A stretch of 13,028 nucleotides of DNA. Origin: JBDSLU01 sp039916225. GTDB taxonomy: Bacteria; Acidobacteriota; Vicinamibacteria; Vicinamibacterales; Vicinamibacteraceae. The stretch is from contig JBDSLU010000167.1 of NCBI GenBank assembly GCA_039916225.1, forward strand, positions 1-13,028, read 5' to 3'. Below the pieces are notes generated by a model that worked only from the letters and a program-made list of their open reading frames with translations, was not told the DNA's origin and ran no database searches. The translations under genes were made by a program, and so were the position numbers. Below, one piece after another: positions 1 through 6,400 of the stretch. Numbering within the stretch: position 1 is the stretch's first letter; every line of letters begins with the position of its first letter.

Positions 1-545
1 TGCGCTTCAAGGGGTTCAAGAGCTGGGGCGCCAACCCCGACTTCAGCTACTTCGGCGGCAACTCCGAGATGCGCGGCTACGAGTACCTGTCGTTCATCGG
101 GCAGCAGGGCTTCTTCGCCAACGCCGAACTCCGCTTCCCGCTGATCGAGGCGATGCTGACCCCGGTCGGCGTCCTCGGCGGCATCCGCGGCACAATATTC
201 GGCAACATCGGCGGGGCCGGCTTCCCGCAGCAGAACTATAAGTTCTCGTCGAAGGACACCATCACAGAGCAGCCGATCCTGGGGTTCCAATACGGCGAGG
301 ACGGCACGACCATCGTGCCGGTCTACGGCGATCCGCTGACGGTGTCCGGCTTCCGCCTGCAGGACGGCCGCGCGTCGTATGGCTTCGGCCTCGAGAGCTT
401 CCTGCTCGGCTTCCCGATACACGTCGATTACGTCTGGCGCACGACGTTCAACAAGCAGTGGGAAGACCTGGTCTTCTCGACCACCGGGGGAAGCGAAGAG
501 TTCCGCAAGGGCAAGTTCCACTTCTGGATCGGCTACGACTTCTAA
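1..545 (+). CDS. Outer-membrane beta-barrel protein, C-terminal part (Omp85/BamA-type)
   Basis: This is the 3' end of a gene that starts upstream of the window. The first full codon is at base 3, leaving 180 residues before TAA at 543-545. The segment alternates aromatic/hydrophobic with polar residues and ends HFWIGYDF; the terminal Phe is what BAM recognises in barrel proteins. Near the start, GGNSEMRGYEYL carries an RGY motif like the conserved (V/I)RG(F/Y) of the Omp85 barrel. It is followed by FANAELRFPLIEAM, which resembles the last strands of Omp85 and surface-antigen barrels. In Acidobacteriota such barrels often terminate large secreted proteins with TolB/PD40-like repeats, but the N-terminus is not visible, so that cannot be tested here. 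The role (assembly, secretion or uptake) is therefore open. I am confident of an outer-membrane barrel and less sure of the Omp85 subfamily. Confidence 0.75.
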   Translation, partial: RFKGFKSWGANPDFSYFGGNSEMRGYEYLSFIGQQGFFANAELRFPLIEAMLTPVGVLGGIRGTIFGNIGGAGFPQQNYKFSSKDTITEQPILGFQYGEDGTTIVPVYGDPLTVSGFRLQDGRASYGFGLESFLLGFPIHVDYVWRTTFNKQWEDLVFSTTGGSEEFRKGKFHFWIGYDF

Positions 546-736
546 CGAAGTCGTAACGCCCACTCTCCAACCGCCAACTTCCAAGGCATAGCCCATTCCC
601 AACGCCCAAGGCTGCAGGCCTGGCCGTTGGGAATCGGCCGTTGGGAGTTCCTTGGGAGTTGGGGATTGGGAAGTTGGGCGTGCGTTGGAAGTTGGAAGTT
701 GGTCGTTGGTCGTTGGGAGTTGATACGCTCTGCCCT
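546..736. repeat. Intergenic GTTGG/CCAAC repeat region
   Basis: The spacer before the thioesterase gene is low in complexity. Its left part (about 566-608) is rich in CCAAC/TTCCAA words. Its right part (about 625-722) is rich in the complementary GTTGG/GTTGGGA/GTTGGAA words, including GTTGGAAGTTGGAAGTTGG at about 684-702 and two GGTCGTT units at 701-714. The switch of strand bias falls at a CTGCAG palindrome (612-617). The region therefore looks like a decayed inverted repeat plus tandem 7-mers. I see no gene, clear promoter or U-tract terminator in it. Confidence 0.7.
592..637. repeat. 46-bp imperfect palindrome centred on CTGCAG
   Basis: Reading outward from the CTGCAG at 612-617, the reverse complement of 592-617 matches 612-637 at 22 of 26 positions. 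Both arms carry the word CGTTGGGAAT. RNA from this stretch could fold into a long stem, but no T-run follows on either strand. Confidence 0.6.
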
Positions 737-1225
737 GTGAGCGCCCCTCCCAAGACTCCCGCCGATTCGTTCTCCGTCATCACCCAGGTCGTCCTGCCGA
801 ACGATGCCAACCCTCTCGGGTTCATCCTCGGCGGGACCGTCATGCACCTGATCGACATCGCCGGAGCGATGTGTGCCAGCCGCCATTCGCGCACGCGGGT
901 GATGACGGCCGCCGTCGATGGCCTGCAGTTCCTGCAGCCCATTCCGATCGGGGACATCATCATTCTCGAGGCGCGCGCGACCTGCGCGTTCACGCGATCG
1001 GTCGAGATTCAGGTCGATGTCTTCGGCGAGAGCACGCTGCAGGGAACGCGTCGACGCACGTCGCGGGCTTACCTGACCTTCGTCGCCGTCGACGCGACCG
1101 GGCATCCGCTCGGGATGCCGCCGCTCGCGCTGACGACGCCGGAAGAGCTGCGGGTCGCCGCCGACGCGGGGACACGTCGGGCGGCGCGGCTGGCCGCGAA
1201 GCAGGCGCTCGCGGCCGAAGGATAG
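737..1225 (+). CDS. Acyl-CoA thioesterase, hotdog fold (YciA/BACH type)
   Basis: A 162-residue protein, the usual size for single-domain hotdog thioesterases, which hydrolyse acyl-CoA to free acid and CoA in the cytoplasm. Residues 20-50 give the signature: PNDANPLGFILGG, then the VMHLIDIAGAMCASRH helix. Asn22 and Asp40 sit where the family's conserved Asn and catalytic acid are found. The second half, DGLQFLQPIPIGDIIILEARAT and the AYLTFVAVD strand, completes the fold. I chose GTG at 737 because family N-termini begin shortly before the SFSVITQVVLPNDANP segment. An earlier in-frame ATG at 641 would translate the GTTGG repeat and gives no recognisable sequence. No good Shine-Dalgarno is visible. 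The acyl chain cannot be deduced. The gene stands alone between repeats, with a palindrome at its stop and a convergent ferredoxin gene after it. Confidence 0.9.
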   Translation: MSAPPKTPADSFSVITQVVLPNDANPLGFILGGTVMHLIDIAGAMCASRHSRTRVMTAAVDGLQFLQPIPIGDIIILEARATCAFTRSVEIQVDVFGESTLQGTRRRTSRAYLTFVAVDATGHPLGMPPLALTTPEELRVAADAGTRRAARLAAKQALAAEG

Positions 1226-1244
1226 CGCGGCCGTACGGCCGCGC
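1225..1244. terminator. Perfect 20-bp palindrome, candidate bidirectional terminator
   Basis: GCGCGGCC-GTAC-GGCCGCGC is fully self-complementary. It begins on the last base of the thioesterase stop codon and lies between two convergent genes (stops at 1225 and 1266), where a two-way terminator would be expected. No T-run follows on either strand, so it is not a textbook intrinsic terminator. It may instead stall polymerase, protect 3' ends or belong to a repeat family; the 12997-13022 hairpin shares its 8-base arms. Confidence 0.45.
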
Positions 1245-1265
1245 AACCACCAACGACCAAGCGCT

Positions 1266-1526
<261 letters not shown>

Positions 1527-1533
1527 TCCGGTA

Positions 1534-1540
1534 CTCCTTA
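1534..1540 (-). promoter_or_regulatory. Shine-Dalgarno of ferredoxin overlapping the IclR stop codon
   Basis: On the minus strand the sequence reads TAAGGAGTACCGGAATG. The regulator's stop TAA (1540-1538) shares two bases with AAGGAG (1539-1534), and the ferredoxin ATG follows 7 nt later. A ribosome ending on the regulator would sit on the ferredoxin site, the standard arrangement for translational coupling. Confidence 0.75.
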
Positions 1541-2356
1541 AGTCGGGTCGACGGGGGAAATCGGGCCGTGGCTGGAGGGCGGCGCCAATGTGCCGCCCAG
1601 CCGCAGCGAGATGAGACGCGCCAGCTCGCCCAGTTCGGCGCGGCAGCCGCGCGTCAGGGTGTCGTCGGCGAGATCGTGCGCGAACAAGCCGACGCGCGCG
1701 ACCTCGCGCCCGGCATAGTCGATGACCGGCGCGCACGTGCACGCCAGGTGCTGGCCGGCGCGCTCGACGACGCCAGCGGCGGGTCGCGACGGCCCGAGGC
1801 GCCGCGGCTCGATCGGCGCGACGGCGACGGCGCCGCGCGACTCGAGGCGCAGGCAGCTCAGACGACGGGCCGATTCGGCGCTGAAATACAGCGCGCAGTG
1901 GCCGGGCATGGCCCGCCCATAGGTGGTGTGCATGGCGACGTCGTCCGGACCAGCGCTCCACACGTAGGTCACTTCCCCGTCGGCGGCGGTCGCCAGGAAC
2001 GCGCGCCATCCGGTCCGCAGGACGACTTCGCGCATCGCCGGGTAGGCGTGCAGCCGCAGCTCCGAGCGGCCCAGCAGGCGCACGCTCAGGTCGAGCATCT
2101 TCAGCGACAAGCGGTAGCGGCTGGTGTCGTCGTCCTGCTGGACGTAGCCGCGGCGTTTCAGGACGCCGAGCAGACGATGGACGGTGGCGGCGGGCAGCCC
2201 GAGCTGACGGCGAAGCTCGCTGATCGCCAGGCCACGTGGCGCCTGGCTCAAGGCTTCGCAGATCTCGAACGCCTTGTCGATCGACGTCGACACGGTCGTC
2301 GGCTCAGCTTGCCCGGCCGGATCGTTCCATTCCTCGGAACGGCGTTCCAGTTCCAC
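1538..2356 (-). CDS. IclR-family transcriptional regulator
   Basis: A 272-residue DNA-binding regulator when read from GTG at 2356. Residues 24-75 form the IclR winged helix-turn-helix: SIDKAFEICEAL, then ISELRRQLGLPAATVHRLLGVLKRRGYV. Residues ~82-255 are the effector-binding domain (YRLSLKMLDLSVRLLG, then YGRAMPGHCALYFSAESAR, CAPVIDYAGREVARVGLF). The middle of that domain is Arg/Pro/Ala-rich and poorly conserved, so the ligand cannot be guessed. An internal GTG at 2293 would give a 251-residue protein beginning just before SIDKAFEI, closer to many family N-termini. That choice would place the GTTCC/GGAAC sites entirely upstream of the gene. Neither start has a good ribosome binding site. The ferredoxin gene follows, coupled. 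Autoregulation is likely from the palindromes at the gene start. Confidence 0.88.
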   Translation of the reverse strand: MELERRSEEWNDPAGQAEPTTVSTSIDKAFEICEALSQAPRGLAISELRRQLGLPAATVHRLLGVLKRRGYVQQDDDTSRYRLSLKMLDLSVRLLGRSELRLHAYPAMREVVLRTGWRAFLATAADGEVTYVWSAGPDDVAMHTTYGRAMPGHCALYFSAESARRLSCLRLESRGAVAVAPIEPRRLGPSRPAAGVVERAGQHLACTCAPVIDYAGREVARVGLFAHDLADDTLTRGCRAELGELARLISLRLGGTLAPPSSHGPISPVDPT

Positions 2357-2366
2357 GCTGGAACTG
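2324..2366. promoter_or_regulatory. GTTCC/GGAAC half-site array at the IclR gene start (candidate operator)
   Basis: A perfect inverted repeat with 8-bp arms and a 3-bp centre, CAGTTCCA-CGC-TGGAACTG, occupies 2348-2366 and covers the annotated GTG. Next to it lies GGAAC-GGC-GTTCC (2336-2348, also a 3-bp centre), and then GTTCC (2324-2328) pairs with GGAAC (2336-2340) over 7 bp. Five half-sites occur in 43 bp. IclR-family operators are short palindromes of TGGAA/TTCCA type, so self-regulation is the simplest reading. Binding is inferred, not shown. Confidence 0.55.
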
Positions 2367-2381
2367 TACCGCCCGGGCTAG

Positions 2382-2417
2382 GTTCGAACAAGGACTCAAA
2401 CGGGTCGGAGTTCGAAT
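2382..2417. repeat. Pair of GTTCGAA words upstream of the IclR gene
   Basis: GTTCGAAC (2382-2389, a perfect palindrome) and GTTCGAAT (2410-2417) lie 28 bp apart in the 80-bp gap between the DUF2203 stop and the IclR start. They could be a second regulator site. No recognisable -35/-10 pair accompanies them, so the IclR promoter remains unassigned. Confidence 0.35.
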
Positions 2418-2436
2418 GTGGCCGACGCGGGCGGCC

Positions 2437-2790
2437 TCAGACGATCTTCATCCGGCCGGAGAAGCCTTCGTCGTAGGCGTGGTAGTGGGTGATGGATTCT
2501 TCCGGGTATTGCCAGCAGTAATAGCCGTCCCCGTTGTCGAAATCGACCAGCCAGAGGCCTTTCGCTTCGACCTGCAGCTCTTTGAGCCGACTGGCCCAGC
2601 GGCTGACGACCGAGTCGAGCTGCTCGGTGAGCACCTCGTGCTTCGGGTGGGCCTCGCCGTGCTGACGCAGTTCCCGCGAGAGTTCCTCGGACTCGCGCAC
2701 GGCCTCCGCGGTCACGAGCTTGACGGACGGGAGGAGCCGGCTGGCTTCTTCGAGGGAGAACTGGCGGCCCGAGGCGAGCGGAACGGTCAT
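2437..2790 (-). CDS. DUF2203 family protein
   Basis: A 117-residue protein matching the uncharacterised DUF2203 family over its whole length. It has the opening FSLEEASRLLPSVKLV, a charged helical middle (residues ~24-75, probably coiled-coil-like) and the diagnostic ending GLWLVDFDNGDGYYCWQYPEESITHYHAYDEGFSGRMKIV (residues 78-117), with conserved Trp, Cys, Glu and His-Tyr-His positions. No signal peptide or membrane segment is seen, so it should be cytoplasmic. The function is unknown. ATG at 2790 is the natural start because the family motif begins at residue 11. It has no Shine-Dalgarno, and a perfect TATAAT on this strand (2805-2800) leaves almost no leader. An 80-bp gap separates it from the IclR gene on the same strand. 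Confidence 0.88.
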   Translation of the reverse strand: MTVPLASGRQFSLEEASRLLPSVKLVTAEAVRESEELSRELRQHGEAHPKHEVLTEQLDSVVSRWASRLKELQVEAKGLWLVDFDNGDGYYCWQYPEESITHYHAYDEGFSGRMKIV

Positions 2791-2799
2791 CGTGAGCTG

Positions 2800-2807
2800 A
2801 TTATAAT
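2800..2807. promoter_or_regulatory. Symmetric ATTATAAT, candidate bidirectional -10 element
   Basis: The palindrome ATTATAAT holds a perfect TATAAT on both strands (plus 2802-2807, minus 2805-2800) and is a conspicuous AT island in GC-rich DNA. It sits between divergent genes. The minus copy lies about 10 nt before the DUF2203 ATG. The plus copy overlaps the first possible ATG (2806) of the lipoprotein gene, favouring ATGs at 2821 or 2830. No convincing -35 box is seen for either direction. Confidence 0.5.
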
Positions 2808-3228
2808 GAAACCCACGCCTATGCCCCGTATGAGGATCCTCGCGGTCAGAACGTTCATCGGCGGCTGTGGCGTTTATTTGCTGCTGACCGCCTGCGGGTC
2901 CGGGGGCAAGTCGCCCACCGCGCCGGAGCCCACCCCGGTGCCCTCGGGTCCCACCGTCACCATCAGCGCGAGTGGCCTGACGCCGCGCACCATCGAGATT
3001 CCCCTCGGCGGCCGACTGACCATCGTCAACAACGACTCGGTCTCGCACGACATGGGATCGGACCCGCATCCGGGCCACGAAGACTGCCCCGAGCTCAACC
3101 TGATCGGGATGCTGCAGCCGGGCCAGAACCGGACCAGCGGCAACCTCGTCGAAGCCCGCAGCTGCGGCATGCACGATCACCTGCGGCCGCTCGCCACCTC
3201 GCTGCACCTCCGCCTCACCATCCGCTAG
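2806..3228 (+). CDS. Cupredoxin-like lipoprotein
   Basis: A 140-residue predicted lipoprotein. Residues 8-30 form a signal peptide with Arg residues, a hydrophobic core and lipobox L27-T-A-C30. A Pro/Thr-rich tether (35-50) precedes a domain of about 90 residues. That domain begins VTISASGLTPRTIEIPLGGRLTIVNND, the N-terminal strands of a cupredoxin fold, then SHDMGSDPHPGHEDCPE and a C-terminal SCGMHDH. H81, C120 and H123 or H125 could form a type 1 copper site of His...Cys-x2-His type; the axial ligand is not obvious. Extra His (88, 91) and C94 are unusual. Start choice is uncertain among 2806, 2821 and 2830; none has a Shine-Dalgarno, and only the signal peptide's first residues change. The C-terminal domain of the next gene is clearly homologous. 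Electron transfer or copper binding is inferred. Confidence 0.78.
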   Translation: MKPTPMPRMRILAVRTFIGGCGVYLLLTACGSGGKSPTAPEPTPVPSGPTVTISASGLTPRTIEIPLGGRLTIVNNDSVSHDMGSDPHPGHEDCPELNLIGMLQPGQNRTSGNLVEARSCGMHDHLRPLATSLHLRLTIR

Positions 3229-3483
3229 CGCCGCGCTCGCTCCCTCAGCCCGGGGATCTGTCCCCTTCGATGCGGTGCATCGAACTGCCGGCCAAGCTGT
3301 GCATTTTTCTGCCGACAGTCCAGCTTTTACACGGACCAGTCGCGATCGGAAAGCCACCAAAACTGTAACCGCTGGGCCGACATTCCGTCGCTCGCCAGCG
3401 CCGCAACTCGCGCAAACGCGAGCACTTGCCGGCGTGCATCATGGTTTCGCCGAGCTGGTCCGATATCTGCACAGTCGCGAACC
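3229..3483. other. Structured spacer upstream of the propeller gene
   Basis: These 255 bases hold no gene. Three possible stems lie near the left end: GGGGA-TCTG-TCCCC (3252-3265), TTCGATGC-GGT-GCATCGAA (3266-3284, perfect 8-bp arms) and AAGCTG...CAGCTT (3294-3326), the last enclosing CTG-CCGA-CAG and followed by TTTT. The first two abut. They could form the lipoprotein transcript's end or a folded leader for the propeller gene. The right half (3330-3483) matches no riboswitch I know and has no clear promoter. Confidence 0.45.
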
Positions 3484-6400
3484 GTGCCCCGATATACCGC
3501 CTCGATCCTCGCCTTGGGCGCACTGGCGACGCTGTCCTCCGGACGCGTGGCCGCTGCACCCGAATCGCCGCGACCGCCGGTCGCGACGAACGGCGGTCGT
3601 CCGTCGGCACTGCCGATCGCGACTCCGACCATCAGCCGGCCGACGGTTCCCCTGCGCTTCGAACCGCTGGCTCCCGCCGACAACGGCAGCCGCGTCTTCG
3701 TGGCGCGCTCGGCGGGTCACGCCGTGCACGTCGGTCCGACCTGGGTCGAGGTCCACGCCACCGACCGTCCGGACGCGACGCGCGCTACGCCGGCGGAGCC
3801 GATCGCGCTGCGCTTCGTCGGCGCCGTGGCCGGTCCCCGTGAGGTGAGTCTCGAAGGTGCCGCGACCACCGTCAACTATCTGGTGGGCGCCGACCCCGAT
3901 CGCTGGCACATCGGCCTCGAGGCCCGCGGCCGCGTTCGCTTCCGCGACGTCTACCCGGGCATCGACGTCGCCTACTACGGCAACGATCGCCAGGTCGAAT
4001 ACGACATCCTGGTCGACCCCGGTGCCGACCCCGATCAGGTGCGCCTTCGCCTGTCCGGCGCCGGCCACGTCGCCATCACCGCCGACGGCGACCTCGAACT
4101 CGGCGCCCCCGGCGCCCCGGTTCGTGTCCGCGCCCCATTCGCTTATCAGCTGGAAGGCCCGGCCCGCGTGCCGATCGCCAGCCGCTACCTGCTGCACGCC
4201 GACGGCACGGTCGGGTTCGCGCTCGGCCGCTTCGATCGGCGCAGGGCGCTGGTCATCGATCCGATCCTCAGCTACTCGACGCTGCTCGGCGGCTCGGGCC
4301 TCGACGAGGCGGCGTCGGTCGCGGTCGACGCGGCTGGCAACGTCTACGTCGCCGGCACCACCTCGTCGCCCGGTTTCCCCGGCGCATCCGGTGGCCCCGG
4401 CGGCATCGACCTGTTCGTGACCAAGCTCGACGCGCGCGGGTCGACCGTGCTGTTCTCGACCTACATCGGTGGCTCCGGCATCGACGAAGCGCGGGGCATG
4501 ACGATCGACGGGCTGGGCAATGTCTACGTCGTCGGCTCGACGACCTCGACCAACTTCCCCACCGTGTCGCCGCGCCAGGCGACGCTGGCCGGCGCCGCTG
4601 ACGGCTTCCTCCTGCGGATCTCGACGACAGGCGGTGGGCTCGGCTTCTCGACGTATCTCGGAGGCGCAGACGTCGACGAGACGAACGCCGTCGCCGTGGA
4701 CGCCGGACGCAACATGTACATCGCCGGCACGACGCGGTCGGCGAACTTTCCGCAGCTGAACCCGATTCAGGCGTTCGGCGGCGGCCTCGACGGCTTCGTG
4801 GCCCGCTTCGCCGCCAGCGGCACGCTGACCTATTCGACCTACCACGGCGGCAACGGCGTCGACACGCTCGACGGCATCGGCGTCGACGCGGCCGGCAACA
4901 TCAACACGGTCGGCTCGACGAGCTCGACCAACCTGCCGGTGCTCAGCGCCCAGCGGCCCACCTCGAGCGGCCGCGTCGACGCGTTCATGTCGCGCTTCGG
5001 CCCAACCGGCACGCTGCTCTTCTGCTCCTACTACGGCGGCTCGCGCAACGACGTCGGCCGCGCCATCGCGGTGCTGCCGTCGGGGTGGGCGTTCGTCGGC
5101 GGCACCACCGCCTCGCCGGACTTCCCCGTCGTCTCGGCGATCCAGCCAGCCTTCGGCGGCGAGCTGGATGCCTTCCTGCTCGCCGTCTCGCCGACCGGCG
5201 GCGTGGCGTGGTCGACCTTCTACGGCGGGACGCGCAGCGAGCGCGGTCGCGCGCTGGCGGTGAACCAGGCCGGCAAGCTGATCTTCGCCGGCCAGACCTT
5301 CTCGTCGGACATGCCGCTGCTCCGTCCGGCGCAGCCGCGCACCGGCGGCAACCGCGACACGTTCGTGGTCGAGCTCGATCCGCCCTACACGGCGTTCACC
5401 TACGCCACCTACCTGGGTGGCAGCAACAACGACGAAGGCAGCGGCGTCGCCGTCGACCGCGTCGGCCGGGTGTTCACCGCCGGCGCCGCCTCCTACCCCT
5501 CGCCGGGCACGCTCGGCGCGTCGGACGCCTTCATCTACGGCATCTCGAGCGGGCTCGCCGGCGTCGACACCGATGGCGACGGCATGGACGACGAGTGGGA
5601 AACGCGGTTCGGCACCGATCCCAACACCAACGACGCGGCCGCCGACCCGGACGGTGACGGCTTCACCAACGCGCAGGAGCTGGCCAGCAACACGCACCCG
5701 ACCGGCTACTTCACGCGCTACCTGGCGGAAGGCTCGACCGGCGCCTTCTTCGACGATCGCATCGCGCTGTTCAATCCCGGCGTCGACGTCGCCACCGTCA
5801 TGCTGCGCTTCCAGCGTGACGTCGGCGCCGAGCTCCAGCAGGTACTGGCCATTCCCGGGCGGAGCCGCGCCACGGTGAACCCAGAGATCATCGTCGGCCT
5901 CGAAAACGCCGCCTTCGCGACCGTCATCGAGAGCAACCAGCAGGTCGTCGTCGACCGCACGATGACGTGGGACGGCACCGGCTTCGGCAGCCACGCCGAG
6001 ACATCGATCGAGCAGCCGGCGACGACGTGGTACCTGGCCGAAGGCTCGACGGCCGGGACGTTCGACCTCTACTACCTGCTGCAGAACCCCAACGCCAGCG
6101 CCGCGCAGGTCACCATCACCTTCCTGCGGCCCAGCGGCGGCCCGGTGACCAAATCGTACACGGTCAACCCGCGCAGCCGGCGCACCATCAATATCGACAG
6201 CGAGACCGGCTTCGTCGGGCGGCCGGCGACCGAGCGCACGCTGCAGTCGACCGACGTGTCGGCGACCATCACCTCGACCAACGGCGTGCCGATCCTGGTC
6301 GAGCGCGCGATGTACATGACGGTGAACGGACGCGTGTTCGCCGCCGGTCACGACAGCGCCGGCGTCACCGCGCCGCAGACCAGCTGGTTCCTCGCCGAAG

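Noticed and set aside
546..736. CRISPR array or minisatellite in the GTTGG region
   Set aside because: There are no constant repeats separated by unique spacers, and the units vary in length and orientation.
641..736. Earlier ATG (641) for the thioesterase
   Set aside because: Those 32 codons translate the GTTGG repeat and are unlike any thioesterase N-terminus.
1527..2009. Ferredoxin frame extended upstream to 2009
   Set aside because: The extra sequence overlaps the IclR gene and is Arg-rich. The ATG at 1526 has a strong Shine-Dalgarno and matches the family start.
2236..2805. N-terminal extension of the lipoprotein frame back to 2236
   Set aside because: It would run antisense through the whole DUF2203 gene and the start of the IclR gene, and would bury the lipoprotein signal peptide.
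3330..3483. Possible c-di-GMP or cobalamin riboswitch before the propeller gene, prompted by GGAAAGCC and GTAACC words
   Set aside because: The required conserved cores and the pairing between them are not present; only short words resemble them.
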